Positions 1-8,149 are shown, numbered from the stretch's first letter. The stretch is DNA of 32,725 nucleotides from Acidobacteriota bacterium (GCA_018969405.1 JAGWYK010000024.1:1-32725), one strand, 5' to 3'. Notes: a model not told the origin generated them from the letters alone. A program made the numbers and translations.

Positions 1-736
1 CGCCGGTGGCCACACCGACATGGGCGAGCCCCCAGGCGTTGGCGTGGAACATCGGGACCACCGGGAGGATCACATCGCGCTCGCAGGCCCCGAGACTGTC
101 AGCGGTCATGGCCGCCACCGCATGCAACCAGTTCGAGCGGTGCGAGTAGACGACGCCCTTGGGGTTGCCGGTGGTGCCACTCGTGTAACACATCGATGCC
201 GCCTGGTTCTCGTCGGTGACGGTGAACTCCACCGGCGAGGCGTTGCGCAGCAGGGTCTCGTAGTCGAGCAGGGTGCGGCCACCGGTGTCGACGGGGAGAT
301 CACCGCGACCGTCGTCCATCACGATGATGTGACGCACCGTGGTGAAGGTGTCGACGAGCGGCCAGATGAGACCGAGCAGGGAGCGGTCGACGAAGATCGC
401 CTCGTCGGCGGCGTGGTTGACCACATAGGTGATCTGCTCGGGGAACAGCCGGATGTTCAGGGTGTGCAGCACCCGGCCGCTGCAGGGTGCGGCGAAGTAC
501 AGCTCGAGATGACGCGCCGAGTTCCAGGCGAAGGTGCCGACCCGGGCATCGGCCGACAGTCCGAGATCGTCGAACACCCCACCGAGGAGACGGACCCGGT
601 GCGCCCACTCGCCGTAGGTCTCCCGCTCGATCCCGGTGGCGGTGGCGGTGACGATCTCCTTGGCCGGGAACAGCTTCTCGGCCCGGTCGAAGAAATGGGT
701 GAGGACCAGTGGCCCATCCTGCATCAGACCCTTCAT
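1..736 (-). CDS. Acyl-CoA synthetase / AMP-dependent ligase, N-terminal part (cut by window edge)
   Basis: The frame stays open from an ATG at 736 to the left edge, giving 245 residues with no stop. Residues 184-194 read YTSGTTGNPKG, the phosphate-binding loop of the ANL adenylating superfamily, and residues 228-236 (PMFHANAWG) match a following core motif of fatty-acyl-CoA synthetases. The family activates a carboxylic acid with ATP to an acyl-AMP and transfers it to CoA; the acid-binding pocket and C-terminal domain lie outside the window, so the substrate is not known. A medium- or long-chain fatty acid is the usual case for this subfamily. The start is supported by GGGAGGAA about six bases upstream. 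Its 5' end faces, and may overlap, the divergent membrane-protein gene on the plus strand. Confidence 0.9.
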   Translation of the reverse strand, partial: MKGLMQDGPLVLTHFFDRAEKLFPAKEIVTATATGIERETYGEWAHRVRLLGGVFDDLGLSADARVGTFAWNSARHLELYFAAPCSGRVLHTLNIRLFPEQITYVVNHAADEAIFVDRSLLGLIWPLVDTFTTVRHIIVMDDGRGDLPVDTGGRTLLDYETLLRNASPVEFTVTDENQAASMCYTSGTTGNPKGVVYSHRSNWLHAVAAMTADSLGACERDVILPVVPMFHANAWGLAHVGVATG

Positions 737-1632
737 CGGAACTTCCTCCCGGACGGTGGGGCCGCCTCCGACCCGAACCATGCGACAGCGTACGTGAGAG
801 ACTCCCTGCTCTGTCCGACGGAACCGCTCCCCCTCCCGCCCATCCGGGCCGCCGACCCCTGACGGCGCTGCTCGCCCCGATCATCATCATGGTGATCTGC
901 GGCTCCATCGCCGATGCCCTGTGGCCGACACTGGTCGAGTCGAATCCGCGTCTGCTCATCGGGCTGAGCGCCAAGAACCGCTACCTCGTGCTCGTCGTCA
1001 ACCAGATCTCGGTGGGGTGGTACTACCTCATCGGCACGCTGCGGCTGCTCGCCCCCGACCCGTTCTTCTTCCTGCTCGGCTGGTTCTACGGTCCGGCCGC
1101 CCTGCGGTGGATGGAGCGGCGCACGCCCACCGTCAGCACCTTCATGGTGCGTCTGGAACGCTGGTTCGGCCGGTTCAGCTGGCCGCTGGTGCTGATGTTC
1201 CCCAACAACTACGTGTGCCTGATCGCCGGTGTGGCCCGCATGTCGCCCGTGGTGTTCATCTGCCTCGACATCGTGGGCACACTCGGCCGGCTGCTCATGC
1301 TGCAGGTCATCGGGGATGTGTTCGCCGGACCGCTCGACGCGTTCCTCGGGTTCGTGGCCACCTGGCGGATCCCCATCCTCATCGTCACCGTCGGTCTGGT
1401 GGCGTTCAGCGTCATCGGGGAACTGCGTCGGGGCGATCGCGAGATGGATGCGCTCCACGATCTCGAGGATGTGGCCGATGAGGTGGCCCTCGGCCACCCA
1501 GTCCCCGAACTGCACGAACTGCACGAACCGTTCGAACGGCCCGGACCGCAGGATCAGCCCGGGTCGATCACGACGGGTCCCGCTGCAGATCCACCCGCTA
1601 CAGATCCAGAAGAGCGTCCAGACCGATCGTGA
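709..1632 (+). CDS. DedA/VTT-like multi-pass membrane protein, start uncertain
   Basis: The protein has four to five hydrophobic stretches: around residues 51-71, 83-105, 114-126, 154-190 and 221-236 counting from the GTG at 709. The pattern of a YxxG/FFFLLGxxxG segment followed by an amphipathic stretch and a P-N-N...AG..R/M segment resembles the VTT (SNARE-associated, DedA) fold, whose members act in membrane homeostasis or lipid scrambling. This is a family-level guess. The tail from about residue 240 is acidic, proline-rich and probably cytoplasmic. The GTG at 709 would overlap the divergent ligase start at 736; the next normal start, ATG 889, would cut into the first membrane span, so neither is satisfying. 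The 3' end overlaps the end of convergent dapB by 35 bases. Confidence 0.75.
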   Translation: MAHPASDPSSELPPGRWGRLRPEPCDSVRERLPALSDGTAPPPAHPGRRPLTALLAPIIIMVICGSIADALWPTLVESNPRLLIGLSAKNRYLVLVVNQISVGWYYLIGTLRLLAPDPFFFLLGWFYGPAALRWMERRTPTVSTFMVRLERWFGRFSWPLVLMFPNNYVCLIAGVARMSPVVFICLDIVGTLGRLLMLQVIGDVFAGPLDAFLGFVATWRIPILIVTVGLVAFSVIGELRRGDREMDALHDLEDVADEVALGHPVPELHELHEPFERPGPQDQPGSITTGPAADPPATDPEERPDRS

Positions 1633-2398
1633 TACCGGGGCGGTCGGCCACCGCCCTGACCGCCAGCACCACACCGGGCATGAACGAGTCACGGTCGTAG
1701 GAGTCATGGCGGATCGTCAGGGTCTGCCCGGTGGTGCCGAGGATGACCTCCTGATGGGCGACCATGCCGCGCAGGCGCAGGGCGTGCACCCGGATGCCGG
1801 CGGGACCCTCGCCACCGCGGGCACCGTCGAGCAGTTCGGTGCGGGTGGGATCGGGGGCCCACTGGGCGGAAGCGGCCGCCATGCGCTCAGCGGTGAGCAT
1901 GGCGGTGCCGGACGGGGCGTCGAGTTTGGCGTCGTGGTGCAGTTCGATGATCTCGGCCGTCTCGAAGTACGGGGAGGCCAGTTCGGCGAACCGCATCATC
2001 AGCACCGCACCGATGGCGAAGTTCGGGGCGATCACGCAGTTCGAACTGCGGAAGGCCTCGGTGAAGGCGGCGTAGTCGGCATCACTGAAGCCGGTGGTGC
2101 CGGTGACGGCATGGATGCCGTGGGCGGCGAGGAACAGCAGGTTCTCGCGAGCGGCATCCAGATGGGTGAAATCGACCACGACCTGGACCTCGGCGTCGAC
2201 GAAGGCCTGCGCCGTGGCCGAGACGTTCCAGTGGTGGTCGGTGCCGGTGACCTGACGCATGTCGAGACCGGCATGGTGCGGATCGACGGCCGCCACCAGT
2301 TCCAGCGCCGGATCGGCGTCGACAGCACGACAGACAGTGGAACCCATGCGGCCACCTGCGCCCGCCACTCCGACACGGATGGTCTCGACACCAGTCAT
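1598..2398 (-). CDS. dapB: 4-hydroxy-tetrahydrodipicolinate reductase
   Basis: This 266-residue enzyme reduces 4-hydroxy-tetrahydrodipicolinate to tetrahydrodipicolinate with NAD(P)H, in the diaminopimelate/lysine branch that feeds both protein and peptidoglycan synthesis. Residues 13-19 (GAGGRMG) form the Rossmann dinucleotide loop. The catalytic signature lies at residues 154-158 (HHDAK) and continues into DAPSGT; the first His and the Lys are the proposed general acid and substrate binder. TGTTG around residue 100 is also typical. Length is normal. The ATG at 2398 lies only 9 bases after the M16 peptidase stop, has no visible Shine-Dalgarno and is preceded by a TAAGTT box, so it may be translated from a leaderless mRNA. 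It is the last gene of the minus-strand series. Confidence 0.97.
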   Translation of the reverse strand: MTGVETIRVGVAGAGGRMGSTVCRAVDADPALELVAAVDPHHAGLDMRQVTGTDHHWNVSATAQAFVDAEVQVVVDFTHLDAARENLLFLAAHGIHAVTGTTGFSDADYAAFTEAFRSSNCVIAPNFAIGAVLMMRFAELASPYFETAEIIELHHDAKLDAPSGTAMLTAERMAAASAQWAPDPTRTELLDGARGGEGPAGIRVHALRLRGMVAHQEVILGTTGQTLTIRHDSYDRDSFMPGVVLAVRAVADRPGITIGLDALLDL

Positions 2399-2404
2399 GG
2401 GGCG

Positions 2405-2410
2405 AACTTA
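2405..2410 (-). promoter_or_regulatory. Candidate -10 box for leaderless dapB
   Basis: TAAGTT followed by six bases and the dapB ATG. The TAA is also the stop codon of the upstream M16 peptidase gene. Spacing fits transcription starting at the A of the start codon. No convincing -35 element was seen. Confidence 0.4.
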
Positions 2411-3724
2411 GCCCTGCACGAAGCGATCCAGGGCGGGGTTTCCCGACCCGAGCGGACCGACGGCGGCCACCGCCCGGGGCCCGGCGAAGATGCGGCCGAT
2501 GACGGCGGCGACATCGGCGGGGGTGATGGCCCGGATGCGACGGATGTGCTCGTCGACCGGCGTGACCGCATCGCGGGTGGCCAGCCCGGTGCCGAGACGA
2601 CTCATGCGGGCGCCGCTGTCCTCGAGACCGAGCAGCATCGAACCCTCGAGGTACCCGAGGGCGACGGCATGCTCCTCCTCGGTGATGCCCTCGGCCACGA
2701 AGCCGGCCAGCACATCCTCCACCACCGTGAGCAGCTCGCCGAGACGGTTGAGCGCGGTCCCGGCGTAGAGGATGAGTGATCCGGCGTCGCTGTAGGAGGA
2801 CGGAGAGGTGAACACGGTGTAGGCCAGACCGCGCTCCTCACGGACCTGTTGGAACAGCCGGCTCGACATCCCGCCGCCGAGGACGTGGTTGGCCACCCAC
2901 ATGGCGTAGCGGTCCTCATCGGCCAGCGGCAGACCCGGCCAGCCCACGGCCAGATGCACCTGTTCGATGGGTCGGTCGAGCACCACCAGCGGACGCAGGG
3001 TGGCCGGTGGTGCGGTGCGCTGCGGAGCGGCACCGGGCTCGATGCCGGCGAAGAGGTCATCGATGACGGCGCAGACCTGTCCGTGGTCGAGTGCGCCGGC
3101 GGCGGCCACCACGGCGTTGCGGGGGCGGTACCACTGCCGATGGAAGTCGGCCACATCCTCCCGGGTCATGGCCTCGACGGTGTCGTGACTGCCCAGGGTC
3201 TCGCGGCCCAGTGGATGATCGGGGTAGAGGCTCTCGTAGAGCGCCGTGATGACGAGATCGTCGGGGGTGTCCTCACTCATGAGGAGCTCCTCGATGATCA
3301 CCTCGCGCTCGGCGTCGAGCTCGTGCTCGCGGAACGCCGGGGCGCTCACCACATCAGCCAGCAGTTCCAGGCCGTCGTGCAGCTCGGTCACGGGCAGACG
3401 CAGGTAGTACGCCGTGTGCTCGCGGGTCGTGTAGGCGTTCATCTCCCCGCCGACGGCGTCGACGGCCAGGGCGATCGAACGGGCCGATCGCTGCTCGGTG
3501 CCCTTGAACAGCAGGTGTTCGAGGAAATGCGAGGCCCCGGCGATGGGCGCCGGCTCGTCGCGGGATCCCACGGCGAACCACATGCCGATGCTGACCGAAC
3601 GCGCCTCGGGCATGCGCTCCGTGATGACGCGCACGCCCGAGGGGAGTTCGGATCGTTCGATCTCGGCCTCCGAGGCGGAGGCGAGGGTCGCGGGATCAGC
3701 GGCGACGGCCGCCACCCCCACCAC
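2408..3724 (-). CDS. M16 family zinc metallopeptidase (processing-peptidase-like)
   Basis: Residues 66-70 from the start chosen here read HFLEH, the inverted zinc motif HxxEH of the M16 (pitrilysin/insulinase) family. The third ligand lies in the downstream EREVIIEEL stretch about 75 residues on. An R-Y pair in the second half (RGLAYTV) is also typical of M16B processing-peptidase subunits. At about 438 residues it matches the single-subunit bacterial M16B enzymes that cleave peptides in the cytosol. The gene is often found directly after pnp, as here. The core fold begins at SELPSGVRV, coded just after the pnp stop (3696-3698), so translation must begin inside the pnp 3' end. GTG codons at 3724, 3721 and 3715 are candidates; a more distant start at 3799 would add a low-complexity stretch. 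No clear ribosome site marks any of them. Confidence 0.9.
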   Translation of the reverse strand: MVGVAAVAADPATLASASEAEIERSELPSGVRVITERMPEARSVSIGMWFAVGSRDEPAPIAGASHFLEHLLFKGTEQRSARSIALAVDAVGGEMNAYTTREHTAYYLRLPVTELHDGLELLADVVSAPAFREHELDAEREVIIEELLMSEDTPDDLVITALYESLYPDHPLGRETLGSHDTVEAMTREDVADFHRQWYRPRNAVVAAAGALDHGQVCAVIDDLFAGIEPGAAPQRTAPPATLRPLVVLDRPIEQVHLAVGWPGLPLADEDRYAMWVANHVLGGGMSSRLFQQVREERGLAYTVFTSPSSYSDAGSLILYAGTALNRLGELLTVVEDVLAGFVAEGITEEEHAVALGYLEGSMLLGLEDSGARMSRLGTGLATRDAVTPVDEHIRRIRAITPADVAAVIGRIFAGPRAVAAVGPLGSGNPALDRFVQG

Positions 3725-6077
3725 TGCGACGGCCGCGGCCACCACCGTTGTCGTCGCGGAGCGGGGCGCTGGCGGGGCCGAGATCGCCCAGCTCGGCACT
3801 CATCTCGGAGTCGAAGGCGTCCTCGAACGAGACGTACTCCCGGTCACCGGACTCGGCCGGAGCAGCCGCCGGGGCCGAGGCCGCCGGAGCCGCCGCGTTG
3901 TCGGTGGCCGGCGCACTGGCCAGCGAGAGCGACACCTTGCCGTTCGGATCGACGTCGTCGACGCGGACCTCGACGGCATCGCCGAGATCGAGGACGTCCT
4001 CGACGCGATCGATGCGCTTGCCGCCACCGATCTTCGAGATGTGCAGCAGACCGTCGCGGCCCGGCAGGATGTTGACGAACGCACCGAATTTGGTGACGTT
4101 GACGACCCGACCCATGTAGGTCTGACCCACCTCGGCGGTGGGCGGGTTGAGGATCAGACGGATCTGGCGCTCGGCCTCACGCACCGCACCACCGTCGGTG
4201 GAGCCGATGCTCACGCGGCCGACCGAACCGTCGTCGTCGACGCTGATGTCGGCGCCGGTCTCCTGCTGGATGGCGTTGATGACCTTGCCCTTCGGACCGA
4301 TGACCTCGCCGATCTTGTCCATGGGGATCTCGAAGCTGATGATCTTCGGTGCGGTCTCGCCGACCTCGGGACGCGGCTCGGCGATGGCGCCGGCCATGAC
4401 CTCGAGGATGGCGAGGCGGGCCTCCTTGGCCTGCTGCAGCGCCTGGGCCAGCACATCGGCGGGGATGCCGTCGATCTTGGTGTCGAGCTGCAGGGCGGTG
4501 ACGAACTCGGAGGTTCCGGCCACCTTGAAGTCCATGTCGCCGAAGGCGTCCTCCGCACCGAGGATGTCGGTGAGGGTGGTGTACTTGCCATCGGCGTAGA
4601 CCAGACCCATGGCGATGCCGGCCACCGGGGCCCGCAGCGGCACACCGGCGTCCATCATCGACAGGGTCGAGCCGCAGACCGAACCCATCGAGGTGGAACC
4701 GTTCGAGGACAGCACGTCGGAGACGGTGCGGATGGTGTAGGCGAACTCCTCGGGGGTGGGCAGGACCGGCAGGAGGGCGCGCTCGGCGAGCATGCCGTGA
4801 CCGATCTCGCGACGCTTCGGGCCGCGCATGAAGCCGGTCTCGCCGGTGGAGTACGGCGGGAAGTTGTAGTGGTGCATGTAGCGCTTGCGGGTGACGTCGC
4901 CGAGGGCGTCGATCATCTGCTCCATGCGGGGCATGCCGAGGGTGGTGACGTTGAGCACCTGGGTCTCACCGCGCTGGAACAGACCGGAGCCGTGCACCGA
5001 CGGGAGCAGACCGACCTCGGAGGAGAGCGGACGGATGTCCTTGGGGCCGCGTCCGTCGATGCGGGCACCCTCGTTGACGATGCGCGAACGCACCACCGCC
5101 TTGGTGACCGACCGGAACGCCGCCTTGAGCTGACGCTCGGCGCCGTCGACCTCGGAGAAGCTCGGGAGCAGCTCGGCGACCAGCGCATCGCGCAGCGCCG
5201 CCTCGGCCTCGAGACGAGCGGTCTTGTCGGAGATGATCTGGGTGGCGGTGATCTGCTCGCGCTTGGCCTGCATGGCGGCGAGGATCTCGGGCGTGTAGTC
5301 GACGCTCACGCTGTAGGCCATCGGCTCCTTGACGCCGGCGGCGGCCATGAGCTGACGCTGGGCGTTGATCGACTGGAGGATGTACTGCTTGGCGACCTCG
5401 AGACCACCGGCGAGCACGTCCTCATCGACCTTGGGGGCGCCGTTCTGGAACGCCGGCCAGGCCGCCTCGGTGCCTCCGGCCTCGACCATGGAGATGGCCA
5501 CGTCGCCATCGGGCAGCGCCCGACCGGCCACGACCATCTCGAAGGTGGATTCCTGACCCTCCTCGTAGGTGGGATGGGGGATCCATGTGCCCTCGGTGCT
5601 GAAGGCGATGCGCACCGCACCGATGGGGCCGTCGAAGGGGATGCCGGAGAGCACCAGCGCCGCGGAGGCGCCGTTGATGGCGATGACATCGTGGGGATTG
5701 ATGAGATCGGCGGCCAGGACGGTGCCGACGACATGGACCTCGTTGCGGAAGCCGTCGGGGAAGCACGGACGCAGCGGACGGTCCATGAGACGACAGGTGA
5801 GGATGGCCTGGTCGGAGGCCTTGCCCTCACGACGGAAGAACGAGCCGGGGATACGACCGGCGGCGTACATGCGCTCCTCGATGTCCACGGTGAGCGGGAA
5901 GAAGTCGGCACCCTCGCGGGCGGACTTGGCGGCCGTGGCGGTGACGAGCATCACGGTGTCACCGATCTGGACGGTGACGGCACCATCGGCCTGGCCGGCG
6001 AGCTTGCCGGTCGAGAACTTGATGGTCTTGTCGGGGGCGCCGGGGATGACGGCGTCGATGGAAATGGCTTCTGCCAT
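3696..6077 (-). CDS. pnp: Polyribonucleotide nucleotidyltransferase (PNPase)
   Basis: This 793-residue enzyme degrades RNA 3' to 5' by phosphorolysis and can also add tails. The order is a first RNase PH domain (about 1-225), an all-helical linker, a second RNase PH domain (about 320-560, with STSMGSVCGSTL and the DAFGDMDFKVAG active-site stretch), a KH domain (about 580-640, IGPKGKVINAI) and an S1 domain (about 650-720, GRVVNVTKFGAFVNILPG). It ends in a disordered tail: an Ala-rich acidic part, then a Gly/Arg-rich end. The ATG at 6077 is chosen because AAGGAGA sits seven bases upstream and the protein then starts as MAEAISI; the open frame reaches 6185 but the extra part looks non-coding. 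It follows rpsO by 222 bases that hold strong hairpins, as in other bacteria where pnp controls its own leader. Confidence 0.97.
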   Translation of the reverse strand: MAEAISIDAVIPGAPDKTIKFSTGKLAGQADGAVTVQIGDTVMLVTATAAKSAREGADFFPLTVDIEERMYAAGRIPGSFFRREGKASDQAILTCRLMDRPLRPCFPDGFRNEVHVVGTVLAADLINPHDVIAINGASAALVLSGIPFDGPIGAVRIAFSTEGTWIPHPTYEEGQESTFEMVVAGRALPDGDVAISMVEAGGTEAAWPAFQNGAPKVDEDVLAGGLEVAKQYILQSINAQRQLMAAAGVKEPMAYSVSVDYTPEILAAMQAKREQITATQIISDKTARLEAEAALRDALVAELLPSFSEVDGAERQLKAAFRSVTKAVVRSRIVNEGARIDGRGPKDIRPLSSEVGLLPSVHGSGLFQRGETQVLNVTTLGMPRMEQMIDALGDVTRKRYMHHYNFPPYSTGETGFMRGPKRREIGHGMLAERALLPVLPTPEEFAYTIRTVSDVLSSNGSTSMGSVCGSTLSMMDAGVPLRAPVAGIAMGLVYADGKYTTLTDILGAEDAFGDMDFKVAGTSEFVTALQLDTKIDGIPADVLAQALQQAKEARLAILEVMAGAIAEPRPEVGETAPKIISFEIPMDKIGEVIGPKGKVINAIQQETGADISVDDDGSVGRVSIGSTDGGAVREAERQIRLILNPPTAEVGQTYMGRVVNVTKFGAFVNILPGRDGLLHISKIGGGKRIDRVEDVLDLGDAVEVRVDDVDPNGKVSLSLASAPATDNAAAPAASAPAAAPAESGDREYVSFEDAFDSEMSAELGDLGPASAPLRDDNGGGRGRRSGGGGGRRR

Positions 6078-6083
6078 GGGTTG

Positions 6084-6090
6084 TCTCCTT
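6084..6090 (-). promoter_or_regulatory. Shine-Dalgarno that fixes the pnp start
   Basis: AAGGAGA lies six to seven bases upstream of the ATG at 6077 and decides against the longer open frame that begins at 6185. Confidence 0.8.
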
Positions 6091-6096
6091 GGGACA

Positions 6097-6112
6097 CGGA
6101 CCGATGGGTCCG
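6097..6112 (-). promoter_or_regulatory. Small hairpin next to the pnp ribosome site
   Basis: CGGACC (plus strand 6097-6102) pairs with GGTCCG (6107-6112) around a four-base loop, only six bases upstream of the pnp Shine-Dalgarno. One arm could alternatively pair with the matching GGTCCG inside the larger hairpin at 6119-6143, so the two structures may compete. Confidence 0.5.
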
Positions 6113-6118
6113 GTTCGG

Positions 6119-6143
6119 CGATCGGACCCTCGTGGTCCGATCG
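6119..6143 (-). promoter_or_regulatory. Perfect 10-bp hairpin in the rpsO-pnp leader
   Basis: CGATCGGACC (6119-6128) and GGTCCGATCG (6134-6143) form a perfect ten-pair stem with a five-base loop, 42 bases upstream of the pnp start codon. In Escherichia coli a double-stranded pnp leader is cut by RNase III and then lets PNPase repress its own mRNA. The position here allows the same role, which is an inference. There is no U-tract, so it is a poor intrinsic terminator. Confidence 0.6.
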
Positions 6144-6244
6144 AGCCGGTGACGGTGACCCAGTTCCCAGTGGTGAACCACGCAACGAGGGCTGCGGGAC
6201 TCACCACCGGCAACTGAGGACGACGCATCGCCGGGTGTGGGTCC

Positions 6245-6265
6245 GGGGTCGGCGGTTCCGACCCC
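6245..6265 (-). terminator. Strong hairpin after rpsO, possible terminator or 3' end stabiliser
   Basis: GGGGTCGG (6245-6252) pairs perfectly with CCGACCCC (6258-6265) around a five-base loop, about 35 bases after the rpsO stop. No run of U follows on the minus strand, so it may be a partial or U-less terminator, or a 3' end that protects rpsO mRNA from exonucleases. Confidence 0.45.
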
Positions 6266-6299
6266 GAACGGGAGGGCGACGACTGGTCGCCCGGGCCAA

Positions 6300-6578
6300 C
6301 TATCGGCGCAGGCCGAGCTTGGCGATGATGGTGCGGTAGCGCTCCACGTCGTTCTTGCGGACGTAATCCAGAAGACGACGACGGCGACCGACCAGCATGA
6401 GAAGGCCACGACGGCTGTGGTGGTCCTTCTTGTGCGACTTGAGGTGTTCGGTCAGGTGGTTGATCCGATCGGTGAGCAGCGCGATCTGCACCTCAGGAGA
6501 ACCGGTGTCGGTCTCGTGCAGACGATGCTCGGCGATGGTGCCGGCCTTGGGAGGGAGGTTGGCGGGTTCAGGGGACAT
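6300..6578 (-). CDS. rpsO: Small-subunit ribosomal protein uS15
   Basis: This 92-residue protein binds the central domain of 16S rRNA (helices 20-22) and helps start assembly of the platform. The conserved core is complete: [11 protein letters not shown], then [16 protein letters not shown] and the C-terminal [11 protein letters not shown]. It is a few residues longer than the usual 88-89 because of the N-terminal [12 protein letters not shown] stretch. The ATG at 6578 has AAGGAA about six bases upstream. It precedes pnp in the classic rpsO-pnp pair. Upstream lies a 272-base gap shared with the divergent sulfotransferase gene. Confidence 0.98.
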   Translation of the reverse strand: MSPEPANLPPKAGTIAEHRLHETDTGSPEVQIALLTDRINHLTEHLKSHKKDHHSRRGLLMLVGRRRRLLDYVRKNDVERYRTIIAKLGLRR

Positions 6579-6850
6579 GAGGATTCCTTGCTGTGGGTGT
6601 CGGACCCGGCTCCATGATCCGCTGCGCCGGCGAACTCGGTCGACGGCCTGGCGTGATCGGGGGCGGATGTCGGCGGACCGGGACGGCCGACCGACCCCGT
6701 CACGGTAGCAGCAGGGTCCCGGAATCCCCCATTCCCTCCGGGCCCCCGCCCTGCCGAACCGGATCGGAGGGCGCCGCCGACCGGTCCGCGGGCCCTACCA
6801 TCGGCCTCCGCAGGACCGGCCGCTGGGGACGGTCGGGATCAGGGGGAACC
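6579..6850. promoter_or_regulatory. Divergent intergenic region between rpsO and the sulfotransferase gene
   Basis: This 272-base stretch has no gene I can support and must hold the promoters of both flanking genes. On the minus strand TACCGT (6702-6707) lies about 125 bases before rpsO; on the plus strand TACCAT (6796-6801) lies about 50 bases before the sulfotransferase. Both fit the TANNNT form of an actinobacterial -10 box, but no good -35 accompanies either one. Confidence 0.4.
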
Positions 6851-8143
6851 ATGGCACACATCGGATCCAGCGGGGGCTCGCGGCCGGCACCGGTCCGACT
6901 GGACGACCTCGCCGACCCCCGGTTCTCGCCCGAGATCCTCGAGATGCTCGCTGCGGTGGCCCCGATGGCCGACGCGGTGGAGCTGAACGCCGATGCGCTC
7001 ATGACCCAGGCCTCGACCGAGCTCGGACTCGATGATTTCGGGCCGGAGGACTTCATCGGCCGACTCGAGCTGCTGCTCGACTGCCTGCGCACAGAGGCCC
7101 CTCTCTCCCCCTTGGGACGGCTCTCGGCCGCCGGGCTCTGCACCGGACTGCTGCGCAACCGTCTGCTGCTGACCGATCTGCTGGGGCGCCACCCCGAGAT
7201 CCACGAGATCGAGATCGACCGGCCCATCATCATCGCCGGTCTGCCCCGCACCGGAACCACCCACCTGCACAACCTGATCTCGAGCGATCCGGCGCTCCGA
7301 TCACTGCCCTACTGGGAGAGCCTCGAACCGATCCCGATGCCGTCCGAGGCTGCGCTCGCCGGCACTCCGGAGGACCCGCGCCTGGCCCGCTGCGAGATGG
7401 GCGTCACCATGATCAACTCCATCGCCCCGGAGTTCCCCCGTATGCATGAGATGACCACCTGGCATGTGCACGAGGAGATCCAGCTGCTGGCCATCGACTT
7501 CTCCACGATGCTGTTCGAGACGATGGCGCCCATGCCGACCTGGCGCGACTTCTACAGGTCCTCCGATCAGACCCCGCACTACGAGTACATGCGCACCGTG
7601 CTCAAGGCCTGCCAGTTCCTGCGCGGTGGCACCCGCTGGGTCCTGAAGTCGCCGCAGCATCTCGAGCAGTTCGGACCGCTGGCCGCCACCTTCGGCGATG
7701 CCACCTTCCTCGTCACCCACCGCGACCCCATCTCGGTGATGGTCTCGATGGGCACGATGGTCTCCTACACGGCCCGCACCTCGCTCGCACCGGTCGATCC
7801 CGTGGCCATCTCCAACTACTGGGCCGACCGTCTCGACGACATGCTCAACGCCGCCATGCGCGACAGGGCCCTGCTCGGCGGGCCCGAGCAGTCGCTCGAT
7901 GTGCGCTTCGATCAGTTCATGGCCGACGACATCGGCACCATCGAGCGCATCTACGAGCTCGCCGACCAGCCGATGGACGCCGCAGCCCGAGCGGCGCTGC
8001 AGGAGTACGGGGCCACCCACGAACGCGATCGGTTCGGCAAGGTGATCTATGACGTGGACCAGCTCGGCATCGACGTGAGGGCCCGACGCGAGCAGATGCG
8101 GGCCTACAGCGAGTTCTTCGGCATCCCCGACGAACCCTGGTGA
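6851..8143 (+). CDS. Sulfotransferase family protein
   Basis: The 430-residue protein has the two signatures of PAPS-dependent sulfotransferases. Residues 130-141 (GLPRTGTTHLHN) form the 5'-phosphosulfate loop, and THRDPISVMVS with Arg291 is the 3'-phosphate site. Such enzymes move a sulfuryl group from PAPS to a hydroxyl or amine; the acceptor cannot be read from the sequence. The long form with about 125 residues before the P-loop matches a group common in actinobacteria and proteobacteria whose substrates are mostly unknown. The ATG at 6851 is preceded by AGGGGGAA, and this trims an unlikely extension back to 6593. The gene stands alone on the plus strand between ribF and rpsO, and its stop lies six bases from the convergent ribF stop, with no terminator between them. 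Confidence 0.9.
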   Translation: MAHIGSSGGSRPAPVRLDDLADPRFSPEILEMLAAVAPMADAVELNADALMTQASTELGLDDFGPEDFIGRLELLLDCLRTEAPLSPLGRLSAAGLCTGLLRNRLLLTDLLGRHPEIHEIEIDRPIIIAGLPRTGTTHLHNLISSDPALRSLPYWESLEPIPMPSEAALAGTPEDPRLARCEMGVTMINSIAPEFPRMHEMTTWHVHEEIQLLAIDFSTMLFETMAPMPTWRDFYRSSDQTPHYEYMRTVLKACQFLRGGTRWVLKSPQHLEQFGPLAATFGDATFLVTHRDPISVMVSMGTMVSYTARTSLAPVDPVAISNYWADRLDDMLNAAMRDRALLGGPEQSLDVRFDQFMADDIGTIERIYELADQPMDAAARAALQEYGATHERDRFGKVIYDVDQLGIDVRARREQMRAYSEFFGIPDEPW

Positions 8144-8149
8144 CCCGGC

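Noticed and set aside
3498-6152. A plus-strand open frame of 884 codons opposite pnp
   Set aside because: It is antisense to a certain gene and has a His/Gly/Asp-rich composition typical of shadow frames.
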